Source: a virus
DNA length: 24,305 nt
Reading direction: 5' to 3' (one strand)
IMG/VR virus record: IMGVR_UViG_3300046006_005339
Coordinates: 1 to 24,305 of that record
The stretch's first letter is position 1. Every line of letters begins with the position of its first letter. Below, piece after piece: positions 16,508 through 22,589 of this stretch. The notes under the pieces were generated by a model. The model did not search any database. It saw nothing but the letters and a program-made list of their open reading frames with translations, and was not told the DNA's origin. The translations under genes and the position numbers were made by a program.

Positions 16508-16736
16508 GCCGCTCACTCCTGCTTTGCCGACCTTCGCATTGAAGGCAATACACTGCATCACAAGCGGCAATTCGCTCTGGTGAAATATCGTCGGCACAGG
16601 TCAGACAAAAGCGCTCACCGTCCACTTCATAAGGCGCCAGCTTCAGTTTTTGCCGAGCTCGTTTTTTATGATTGGCCAGCGCTGCATCGTTAAATACGTC
16701 GGCCAACTCTTGGCCTTGATCAACTACATCAGGCAT
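16497..16736 (-). CDS. TraR/DksA-type zinc-finger protein
   Basis: A 79-residue protein starting MPDVVDQGQELADVFND. The ATG at 16736 shares its A with the upstream Rz stop (TGATG). A helical N-terminal half is followed by a four-cysteine zinc site, Cys44-x2-Cys47 and Cys64-x2-Cys67 (FCLTCADDISPER, VYCLQCEGRQ). Phage and plasmid TraR proteins bind the secondary channel of RNA polymerase and mimic DksA with ppGpp. This one has the typical short length. It could tune host or phage transcription, but the effect here is inferred from the family. Confidence 0.85.
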   Translation of the reverse strand: MPDVVDQGQELADVFNDAALANHKKRARQKLKLAPYEVDGERFCLTCADDISPERIAACDAVYCLQCEGRQSRSERHGR

Positions 16737-17350
16737 CAATTCGTTCCTTGTTGTTCTAAATAATCCAGCAAGTGATTCAACTGGGATTCGATGTTTTGGC
16801 AGTGGGTGCCGTATTGGCCGATGTGCTGCAGGATGTCGGCCCGGTCAATGTCGCTGGGTTGCATTTCGTAGTCAGTAACGGCGGTAGTTTTGGCCGAACC
16901 TTCAACGCTGCCGGCAGGTGCAATGGCTGACATACCGCCGGCACCTGCACTAGTGGTAATGGACTGGTTGTACACGCGCACAAAACCATGGGTAAAAACA
17001 CAAGCAGGCTGCGGCTCAGCCTTCGTTTTGCCTGGTGGCAACCAGTGAGTAGTGACATGGTGGATTTCCTTCTGAAGCGCCGTATTGCGCTCTTCAATGT
17101 TCTGTTTGTCAGAGATGAGCTGGCTAACAGTGCGGTTGGCATCCGCCAGTTGACGTTGGGTTTGTGCCAAAGCGTTATTTGCTGAAGCCAGCATTGCAGC
17201 GTTGGTATCAGCCATACACTGGGTTTTAGCGGTTTGAGCCCCATCTGTTTTGGCTGCGTTTAGCTGATAGTTGTAGGCCCAAAGACCGGCCACACCAAGG
17301 CAACCAATCGCCAATAACAAGATGCGCGCAGACTGCGGGTTAGAATGCAT
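16736..17350 (-). CDS. Rz-like i-spanin
   Basis: A 204-residue inner-membrane spanin. A single N-terminal membrane helix (ILLLAIGCLGVAGLWAYNY, about 10-28) anchors it. The periplasmic part starts with a coiled coil (ALAQTQRQLADANRTVSQLI, QNIEERNTALQKEI). The C-terminus after about residue 105 is longer than in lambda Rz and contains Gly/Ala-rich loops plus a final helix (IESQLNHLLDYLEQQGTN). Spanins bridge the two membranes and fuse them in the last step of lysis. A separate reading frame inside this gene encodes the lipoprotein partner. It follows the endolysin gene directly; the two stretches share a few bases. Confidence 0.85.
   Translation of the reverse strand: MHSNPQSARILLLAIGCLGVAGLWAYNYQLNAAKTDGAQTAKTQCMADTNAAMLASANNALAQTQRQLADANRTVSQLISDKQNIEERNTALQKEIHHVTTHWLPPGKTKAEPQPACVFTHGFVRVYNQSITTSAGAGGMSAIAPAGSVEGSAKTTAVTDYEMQPSDIDRADILQHIGQYGTHCQNIESQLNHLLDYLEQQGTN
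16777..17058 (-). CDS. Rz1-like o-spanin lipoprotein embedded in the Rz gene
   Basis: A 93-residue protein read in another frame wholly within the Rz-like gene. It starts MSLLTGCHQAKRRLSRS at 17058, with AAGGA about 8 bases upstream. A short basic region and hydrophobic stretch (LLVFLPMVLCAC) end at a lipobox-like LCAC with Cys29 as the likely lipidation site. The mature part is proline-rich (PLPLVQVPAV, PKLPPLL), as in lambda Rz1. It would be sorted to the outer membrane and pair with Rz. At about 65 mature residues it is longer than lambda Rz1. The embedded layout, Shine-Dalgarno and lipobox together make this a real gene. Confidence 0.75.
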   Translation of the reverse strand: MSLLTGCHQAKRRLSRSLLVFLPMVLCACTTSPLPLVQVPAVCQPLHLPAALKVRPKLPPLLTTKCNPATLTGPTSCSTSANTAPTAKTSNPS

Positions 17351-17972
17351 AGCACACTCCTATCCCCCAGCCTGCGCTGGCATACAGATGCTGCCAGCGC
17401 TGAACGATCTGTTTTGCGTAATGCCGGTTTTCGCGGTAGCTGGCGAGCGAGCGGCCATTATTGAATTGCTCTGTGCTGCCAAACCAAACCAGCGGATCTG
17501 CCCCCGAAGCAGATGTCAGTTGTTGGTCGCGCTTTAGCCAGGTTAAGCCACCGTTATAGGCGCTTAACGTAAAGGCCCAGCGTTCGCATGGATTGGCCGC
17601 TTTGATTTGCCGGTATAAGTGCCGGTCATACAGCACGAGGGCACTGAGTGCCCAAGCCGGATTAAATGGCTGCGCGCTAGCAAAAGGTGCAGCAAGGTCT
17701 TGCGGGTTCTGTTGATGAAACCACTGCGCTGTTGCCGGCATAAACTGCGCTAGGCCCTGCGCGCCAGCTGGTGAGCGTGCATCTATCCGCCAGCGGCTTT
17801 CCTGATGGATTTGGCCAGCGAACAGAGCAATAGGCGCATCAAGGCCCCATTTGGCGTGGGCCACACGAGTAAGAGTTCGCTGGTGAGATTGTGCCAGTTC
17901 GGGCACTTCAGCGCTGGCAATCAATGGCATCGTGGCCAGTAGGCAGGCAATAGCTAATGATAGTTTCATCAT
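17340..17972 (-). CDS. Sec-exported lytic transglycosylase endolysin (SLT fold)
   Basis: About 210 residues. The start is one of two tandem ATGs (17972, 17969) that overlap the holin stop (TGATGATG). A typical cleavable signal peptide, MKLSLAIACLLATMPLIASA, is followed by EVPE. The domain is a goose-lysozyme/Slt-type transglycosylase: catalytic Glu57 (numbered from the second ATG) in GQIHQESRW, then GAQGLAQFMPATAQW and SAYNGG. It cleaves the glycan strands of peptidoglycan. Because it carries its own export signal, it may reach the periplasm without large holin holes. It forms the lysis cassette with the holin and spanins. Confidence 0.9.
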   Translation of the reverse strand: MMKLSLAIACLLATMPLIASAEVPELAQSHQRTLTRVAHAKWGLDAPIALFAGQIHQESRWRIDARSPAGAQGLAQFMPATAQWFHQQNPQDLAAPFASAQPFNPAWALSALVLYDRHLYRQIKAANPCERWAFTLSAYNGGLTWLKRDQQLTSASGADPLVWFGSTEQFNNGRSLASYRENRHYAKQIVQRWQHLYASAGWGIGVCYAF

Positions 17973-18277
17973 CACAGCCCCAATGTCAGGCCAAGCACGC
18001 ATGCCACAACAACCAAGGCTCGTCGCAGCATAGCAAGACCACGCGGCATAAGGTCTTCACCTGTTTCAAGGTAAGTATGAGGACGGTCATAAGGGAATAA
18101 AGCGCGGTCAACCCAGTAAGCAATCACAACACCAAGGGTGACCAAACTAAGTTTATAAATGACGACGGGCAGCTGGTGGGGACTAAGTAAGCCAATGACC
18201 GGTAAAAGCAGCAAAGCCGTCAGCAACCAGCCAGTTAAGCGAGGGATCTTCGTTCGAATTGATGGTGTTATAGTCAC
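17972..18277 (-). CDS. Holin, three membrane segments (PF16080-like)
   Basis: A 101-residue protein starting at a GTG, with AGAGG five bases upstream. It has three hydrophobic segments: about 12-32 (LTGWLLTALLLLPVIGLL), about 38-57 (VVIYKLSLVTLGVVIAYWV) and about 85-101 (RRALVVVACVLGLTLGL), with a polar linker RALFPYDRPHTYLETGED between the last two. This matches the putative 2/3-transmembrane holin family often found ahead of Slt-type endolysins in Mu-like phages. It times lysis from the inner membrane. Since the endolysin carries a Sec signal, it could be a pinholin that only collapses the membrane potential. Confidence 0.75.
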   Translation of the reverse strand: MTITPSIRTKIPRLTGWLLTALLLLPVIGLLSPHQLPVVIYKLSLVTLGVVIAYWVDRALFPYDRPHTYLETGEDLMPRGLAMLRRALVVVACVLGLTLGL

Positions 18278-18285
18278 TTGGACCT

Positions 18286-18308
18286 CTGATGTGTTAAGGA
18301 CACATCAG
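18286..18308. other. 9-bp perfect inverted repeat upstream of the lysis cassette
   Basis: CTGATGTGT and ACACATCAG flank TAAGG. It ends 8 bp before the holin GTG and touches the Shine-Dalgarno AGAGG. No T-tract follows on either strand, so it is more likely an operator, activator site or translational hairpin than a terminator. It marks the beginning of the late genes. Confidence 0.5.
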
Positions 18309-18333
18309 CAGGTTAAGTGAACGGTTCAGCGGG

Positions 18334-18352
18334 TGAAATTAAAGGGGTTTAG
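18334..18352. repeat. 19-bp cassette-boundary repeat, copy 2
   Basis: The plus strand reads TGAAATTAAAGGGGTTTAG, one base different from copy 1 at 10643-10661. It spans the stop codon of the four-helix membrane protein gene, so the end of the accessory pair coincides with the repeat. Confidence 0.45.
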
Positions 18353-19223
18353 AGAATGGTATCGACACGATATCTTCGTCTTCTATCCGAATGAGTTTGA
18401 TTGGCCCCCCGGCAACCATTTCCTCCAGTTGTACTATTTCATCCAGTAGATCTCCGCGTTCAGCATAGGGGTTTGGTGTATCCTGGTTGATGTAACCGAT
18501 TCGCTTTTGAATGCTATTTATAGCTACTTGAATTTCAGCAACAGATTTTTTCAGGTCAAGACAGTCATTCTGGATTACTCGTTTTACGTCTCGAATTTCT
18601 GTTACGGCTGCAGCCAAAGATGTATCAACTGTTCGTGCTTTTGAGAAAGACAATTTCTCACTTTCAGAGAACTCATCAGCTTTTTCCAATAATTCAAGTG
18701 CTTTTTTACGTCTCTCAGCTTCTTCCTTTTTCTCTGCATCCTCTTTTTCTTTGGTCGCCAAAAATTCTGTAAGATCAGTTATTTCAAAGTCCAATAATTT
18801 TAACAAGAAAAATGACACTAATGATAAAGTTGAAAACACAACAGAATATACGCCGATAAAATAACTACTAGAGTTATAATTTTCGGCCGCAGCAGGGATA
18901 AAAGTCCAAAGCACAATCAGACAAGCACTGAGTAGGTAAATTAGGAAAAAAAAAGCGACTGCTAACTGACGTTTTTTGACAATGGTTCCAAGCTTTTTCG
19001 CATCCTCTGACTTGAGTGCTTTATGGCTAATCAAGCTCTGAAGCGATTTGACCAATCCAATTGCATAACTCAACGGAAGAAGGTAGACGAATGTTATAAG
19101 GTAAGCCTTGGAAGCAATGAGGTTACGTGTCTCAGAATCAAGAAGACCGTAAATAGCCAATAAGCCAACAACGGCAGTTACCGGAGCGACTATAAGTATT
19201 CTTCCAATAATACCTATTTTCAT
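18339..19223 (-). CDS. Four-helix membrane protein with cytoplasmic coiled coil (RexB-like partner?)
   Basis: A 294-residue protein. Four membrane segments lie at about 5-27, 39-58, 87-109 and 121-144. A charged coiled coil follows (DLTEFLATKEKEDAEKKEEA, RRKKALELLEKADEF, about 150-190) and then a helical tail. The ATG lies one base beyond the TGA of the preceding gene, so the two are coupled. Lambda RexB also has four helices but lacks the long tail; KwaA of the Kiwa system is another four-helix partner of a soluble protein. The likely role, inferred, is a membrane effector or sensor that depends on the upstream partner. Base composition is AT-richer than in the structural genes. No established family was recognised. 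Confidence 0.6.
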   Translation of the reverse strand: MKIGIIGRILIVAPVTAVVGLLAIYGLLDSETRNLIASKAYLITFVYLLPLSYAIGLVKSLQSLISHKALKSEDAKKLGTIVKKRQLAVAFFFLIYLLSACLIVLWTFIPAAAENYNSSSYFIGVYSVVFSTLSLVSFFLLKLLDFEITDLTEFLATKEKEDAEKKEEAERRKKALELLEKADEFSESEKLSFSKARTVDTSLAAAVTEIRDVKRVIQNDCLDLKKSVAEIQVAINSIQKRIGYINQDTPNPYAERGDLLDEIVQLEEMVAGGPIKLIRIEDEDIVSIPFSKPL

Positions 19224-19224
19224 A

Positions 19225-20256
19225 TCAAACTTCTAACACTCCATCAAGGACTCTCAGCCTAACCCAATTGTGGACTTTGAGATAAAAGTCTTCCTCATCC
19301 ACCAAGCCATTACAGAATTTCAGACTAATGTCAGCAGACAATATCAGTTTATCAGCTTTTAAAGTACCAGCCCCTTGAAACTCTACCTCGTAGTCTTCGA
19401 TATCAGTATGCCTTAGAGCTTTTGTTAAGTTATTCAATATCTTCTGAGTATCACCTTTAGCAGAATACTTGTAAGAGATTTCGACTCGAACCTCAATATT
19501 TGAGTCCGAGTCGACTCCTTTAGTCAGATCATCAGTTAATGTCCCCTGATTCAGACCAAGCGCTTCCAAAACAGCTCCAGCCCTGCCTGTTTTGAAAAAT
19601 GAGACCTTCTTTGTCTCTGGCACTTTCACCACATGAGAAGGATCTGATTCTGACGCCGCCTTAAGGTCAACCTTGGCATCACTAAAGGGGGCTCCAATTT
19701 TAATAGTTTTTACAGGAGTCTTGACTATCTTGTCGGTAGCTTCCTTAGTTAAGTGTTGCTCTAAAGTAACCCACTGATTGGTGTCAAAATGACCAGTTTC
19801 GACCAGAAGCCAATTTAGGTATTTTTCGAGTTCTTTTGTCCTAAGGCTCGCAGACTGAAGCACCACAAGATGATCGTTGAAAACACCGAAATAAAGAATA
19901 GAATCTAAAAACTCTCTTTGCTTTCCATCAGCTTTAGGCGGAACTATCTGCTCTAAACTCAAAGCGGACGCCGAATCGTCAATCGTCACTATATGTTTAT
20001 TAGCTCCAGCTTCATATCTAAGCAAATTTCCGAAAAACATACCAAAACGTGTTATGTGGGTATTAATAAACTCCTTTTCGACTGATTTTGTTAGTTCATC
20101 ATCATTACCCGTTGATAGCAGCCTATATCTTTCGGAAACTTTGGATCTTGATTTGATTGCGTCTGTAAGCATTGCTTGCAACGTCATTGGCGACGGTTGA
20201 AGATATGATGCATGTCTATAGTGTATTTTTTTTGTTCTGTTTTCTTGTTCTGCCAT
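19225..20256 (-). CDS. Soluble protein with RexA-like layout, candidate phage-exclusion sensor
   Basis: About 343 residues from the ATG at 20256 (MAEQENRTKKIHYRHASYL). A TTG at 20304 extends the frame but seems unlikely. The layout recalls lambda RexA (and loosely KwaB): an N-terminal strand-rich domain with YEAGANKHIVTIDDSA, then a strand-turn-strand-helix DSILYFGVFNDHLVVLQSAS with LRTKELEKYLNWLL, then a region that ends AGAVLEALG. The C-terminal half begins with SNIEVRVEISYKYSAKGDTQ and contains KADKLILSADISLKF. RexA is the DNA-binding sensor of the Rex exclusion system and acts with four-helix RexB. A four-helix membrane gene follows directly. Similarity is by order and spacing, not long identities, so this is inference. 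The gene is AT-rich like its partner. Confidence 0.45.
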   Translation of the reverse strand: MAEQENRTKKIHYRHASYLQPSPMTLQAMLTDAIKSRSKVSERYRLLSTGNDDELTKSVEKEFINTHITRFGMFFGNLLRYEAGANKHIVTIDDSASALSLEQIVPPKADGKQREFLDSILYFGVFNDHLVVLQSASLRTKELEKYLNWLLVETGHFDTNQWVTLEQHLTKEATDKIVKTPVKTIKIGAPFSDAKVDLKAASESDPSHVVKVPETKKVSFFKTGRAGAVLEALGLNQGTLTDDLTKGVDSDSNIEVRVEISYKYSAKGDTQKILNNLTKALRHTDIEDYEVEFQGAGTLKADKLILSADISLKFCNGLVDEEDFYLKVHNWVRLRVLDGVLEV

Positions 20257-20336
20257 TACTGTTTGGTCCAATACATATTCGGATGAGTGCAAAACAGGTA
20301 GCAAATATGCCGTCCCTGACTTATGTACTAGCTAAC

Positions 20337-20759
20337 TTAACGCCGAAAACCGTTGTAGCGCAACAGTTTTCCGTGGGCAGTGATTAGCGCTTCCGCCTTT
20401 TTCTGTCTGGTAAGCCACAAAGCTTCAAAAATAAACACAGGCGATGCCAGAAGCATTGCGACCCACATAGAAATATTTACTGCTTGTTGAAACGTAGGTG
20501 ACCCGAGAATCAGGGCCAGGTACATCCCGCATGCCAGAATGAACAGGGCCAAATAGATATTTGCTGAAATACTGGTGTGATTAATGAGAGTAGCGTTATG
20601 CCGATTGGCACGCACATACTGGAGCTCCTCAAGCTTAGAGCGACGCATAAAAGACCTGAAATGGATGGCTGCGAACTCTGATACTCTCCGGCCAATGTAA
20701 ATTGCACCGGCCCCAAATGTGATCATCTCGCCGATACCAATTGTAAAATCGAATTGCAT
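20337..20759 (-). CDS. Three-helix membrane protein, unknown
   Basis: A 140-residue protein with membrane segments at about 5-23, 63-86 and 95-116, separated by a basic, helical loop (RSFMRRSKLEELQYVRANRH). The ATG at 20759 has AGGAG five bases upstream. It lies 80 bp upstream of the RexA-like gene on the same strand, so it might be a third member of that unit or an independent gene. The divergent region 20760-20974 separates it from the rightward genes. I do not recognise the family; an inner-membrane location is the only firm statement. Confidence 0.65.
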   Translation of the reverse strand: MQFDFTIGIGEMITFGAGAIYIGRRVSEFAAIHFRSFMRRSKLEELQYVRANRHNATLINHTSISANIYLALFILACGMYLALILGSPTFQQAVNISMWVAMLLASPVFIFEALWLTRQKKAEALITAHGKLLRYNGFRR

Positions 20760-20974
20760 AGTTGCTCCTGCAGTTATGAGTTATCTCATGGGAAACTAAC
20801 CGCATCGTCAAATCCGCAAAAGTCCCTTCTGTACAACAAATATACGATTCTAAGAAATATCAAATCTTTATCAGGTAAAAGTTCGTTCGAGCTCGACTAC
20901 TCCTATTTTTCACATGGTCTTTGCTGTGATAACTTCAATGCAACTTTTGGAAAAATATTTTGCAGGGAGCAATG
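20760..20974. promoter_or_regulatory. Divergent intergenic region between leftward and rightward accessory genes
   Basis: It must hold promoters in both directions, but no good -35/-10 pair is visible. An inverted repeat, ATGAG-TTAT-CTCAT (20776-20789), lies 17 bp upstream of the leftward membrane gene and could be an operator. A perfect palindrome TCGAGCTCGA is at 20887-20896. The rest is AT-rich. No further gene is evident. Confidence 0.35.
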
Positions 20975-21256
20975 ATGACCACCATCAATAGTTCGTCGCC
21001 CGCATCGGTCTGGATCCAAGCCCAAACTAAAGTAGCCGACAACACAACGACACAGAATCCAGTTGCGAGCCCAACCACTACACCATCTATAGACTCCGTT
21101 CAAATTTCAGATGCGGCGCAGGAAAAGCTGAAATCAGAAACTGCTGTAAATACAGAGGCGCAGCCTTTACCCGAGCCTATCGACAGTACTGTGATGCCTC
21201 TAGGTAATGGCAGCGGTAATGATCCACCAGTTGACCCACCAATTGTGAGAACCTGA
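20975..21256 (+). CDS. Small disordered Thr/Pro/Ser-rich protein
   Basis: A 93-residue protein from the ATG at 20975 (MTTINSSSPASVWIQAQTK), with AGGGAG five bases upstream; the adjacent ATG at 20972 would add one residue. Low-complexity stretches (NTTTQNPVASPTTTPS, GSGNDPPVDPPIVRT) surround a short ordered-looking helix motif, SVQISDAAQEKLKSE. Motifs of this type (SVxxSDAAxxxL) occur near the ends of small proteins in some gammaproteobacteria. No function can be given. It is the first gene of a rightward trio with two membrane proteins, 14 bp upstream of the next start, so the three are probably co-expressed. Confidence 0.55.
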   Translation: MTTINSSSPASVWIQAQTKVADNTTTQNPVASPTTTPSIDSVQISDAAQEKLKSETAVNTEAQPLPEPIDSTVMPLGNGSGNDPPVDPPIVRT

Positions 21257-21270
21257 GGCAGAATTCGCCA

Positions 21271-21774
21271 ATGCAGTACTCTCATTTCCTGTATGAGTTA
21301 AACAACTATGTCTGGCTGGGCTATGTACTTGCCCTGCTAGCAACATACCTGTTGAACATCGGAAACAGATCCTATTACATCGGCGCTATCATAGTTGTTA
21401 TCTCCACTCTGACCATGTTGGTCATTGAACCCATTTATGTGAGCCTTGGTAAAGACTACCCATGGTTCGTATGGAACTTTTGGTATTTCACCTGGGCTTC
21501 AATAGACATTCTCAGTGCAATACTAATTTACATGCAGCACCGAAAAGAAAGAGTAAGGTTTGGCTTTGTATCCATCAGCTGCATTATTACTTTTGTGGCA
21601 TTGTGTATCGTGCAGTCTTTGCGGCATCTGGACATGGTAGTCATGGGAACCAACTTAATGGCTACCAGTTTTAAAGTGATGGTGAATTCGTTCAGTATCG
21701 GATTTCTGGTGTTGTTACTGCACCCCGCCTACTGCTCCATCAAACATCGCTTTCGCAAGGTAATGATGCAATGA
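21271..21774 (+). CDS. Five-helix inner-membrane protein, unknown
   Basis: A 167-residue protein starting MQYSHFLYELNNYVWLGYVL. Membrane segments are at about 13-31, 35-56, 66-89, 97-116 and 135-153. The third is preceded by aromatic residues (YPWFVWNFWYFTWASIDIL). Charged residues are confined to the short loops (QHRKERVRF) and the basic C-terminus (KHRFRKVMMQ), suggesting a cytoplasmic end. The Shine-Dalgarno is weak. Its stop overlaps the next start as ATGA. Its position beside the repressor on a prophage suggests a lysogen trait such as superinfection exclusion, but nothing in the sequence proves it. Confidence 0.65.
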   Translation: MQYSHFLYELNNYVWLGYVLALLATYLLNIGNRSYYIGAIIVVISTLTMLVIEPIYVSLGKDYPWFVWNFWYFTWASIDILSAILIYMQHRKERVRFGFVSISCIITFVALCIVQSLRHLDMVVMGTNLMATSFKVMVNSFSIGFLVLLLHPAYCSIKHRFRKVMMQ

Positions 21775-22073
21775 ACTGGTTTATGCTCCTGTTCATGGCC
21801 ATCTACGTTATCCTCGGGCTTGCTTTAGTCGTCAAAGCAAAAAGATTCAATTCTATTAACTGCAGTCCAGAACCTGAAATGTCCGCTGAGTTTAATGAGA
21901 AGCTGAATAAACTGGCGTGCCTGCGCATCGAAATTGAAAATATGCCGGCTGGGTACAGGAAGGTAAAGGCGCAAGAGATGTGGTTAAAAGAGCTGAACAC
22001 CTTGATGGCCAGCGACGACCAACACCGGCAGTCCGCAGAAAATGTCGTTCAATTCCGCCACATCAATCGCTAA
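21771..22073 (+). CDS. Membrane-anchored small protein, unknown
   Basis: A 100-residue protein with one N-terminal membrane helix (FMLLFMAIYVILGLALVV, about 4-21), then a charged helical domain (EFNEKLNKLACLRIEIENM, RKVKAQEMWLKELNTLMAS) and a disordered tail. Its ATG overlaps the stop of the five-helix gene, so the two proteins are probably translated together and may work as a complex. The gene ends 4 bp inside the 3' end of the convergent repressor gene. Transcription of this module would therefore run against the repressor transcript. Function unknown. Confidence 0.6.
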   Translation: MNWFMLLFMAIYVILGLALVVKAKRFNSINCSPEPEMSAEFNEKLNKLACLRIEIENMPAGYRKVKAQEMWLKELNTLMASDDQHRQSAENVVQFRHINR

Positions 22074-22477
22074 CCTACTTTAAGGCTATCGTCATCGTCG
22101 GCTACTGGCCCATTTATCCCCGTAACCTTTGTCAGATTCCGCATTAACAGCGTGTGCAGCAAATCATAAGTCTGTTCGCTATCGATATTAATCACTTTGA
22201 TTAGCGCTGCGTCATACAACATGCCGTGACCAGCTTTATCGATATCTTCCCAGGAAAACTGTTGATGGGACTTACTACTTTTTGAACCTGTAATCAGATA
22301 ACCAACATCGACTCCGACTGCCGAAATTTTCTGAAGGTAGTCAGCGTCCGGTGATCTTTCACCAGCTTCATAGTTGACTTGAGCCCGCCGTTGAACCCCT
22401 GCAAGTAACGCAAAATCAGCTTGGTTAAAACCCAACCGAGTGCGCTCTTCTTTGAGCCGCTCACAAAAAGAGTTCAT
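22070..22477 (-). CDS. XRE-type phage repressor (c-like)
   Basis: A 135-residue DNA-binding protein. An N-terminal helix-turn-helix (ERLKEERTRLGFNQADFALL, AGVQRRAQVNYEAGERSP, about 6-43) is followed by DYLQKISAVGVDVGYLITG, the usual continuation in phage XRE repressors. The C-terminal part (about 70-135) is short, lacks the Ser/Lys dyad of a LexA-like self-cleaving domain, and ends acidic (VADDDDSLKVG). It reads opposite to the Ner-like gene across the switch region. A TTGTACACA operator-like site sits immediately before its ATG, so self-repression is likely. It would keep the prophage silent. Confidence 0.85.
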   Translation of the reverse strand: MNSFCERLKEERTRLGFNQADFALLAGVQRRAQVNYEAGERSPDADYLQKISAVGVDVGYLITGSKSSKSHQQFSWEDIDKAGHGMLYDAALIKVINIDSEQTYDLLHTLLMRNLTKVTGINGPVADDDDSLKVG

Positions 22478-22523
22478 TTGTACACACCATTACATTGACA
22501 TGTGCCCATTTGTGCACAATAAT
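22478..22523 (+). promoter_or_regulatory. Early promoter and repressor/Ner operators in the switch region
   Basis: TTGACA (22495-22500) and AATAAT (22518-22523) are separated by 17 bp and read toward the Ner-like gene: a nearly ideal sigma70 promoter. The perfect palindrome TTGTGCACAA (22510-22519) covers the spacer and touches the -10. A similar half-site, TTGTACACA (22478-22486), abuts the repressor start, and ACATGT (22498-22503) overlaps the -35. The shared core TTGTRCACA suggests binding by the repressor or Ner. A repressor promoter was not clearly identified. Confidence 0.65.
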
Positions 22524-22589
22524 CAACTTGCTCTATACCAAAGCAGCGTTGCCGCGCTGCCTCACTCAATCTAAACCAGAGGCCATCTT

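Noticed and set aside
15839-19230. Shared 14-bp stretch (plus strand TTTCATATCAAACT) near 15839-15852 and 19218-19231
   Set aside because: Both copies are stop-start junctions reading TTTGATATGAAA, with start codon and common spacing. The likeness is explained by translation signals and low complexity, not by a mobile boundary.
20257-20304. TTG start at 20304 for the RexA-like protein
   Set aside because: The ATG at 20256 gives a normal hydrophilic start, while the extra 16 residues have no Shine-Dalgarno site and look like leader sequence.
20887-20896. Palindrome TCGAGCTCGA as an operator
   Set aside because: Ten bases of perfect symmetry are expected by chance at this scale, and no second copy or promoter overlap is visible.
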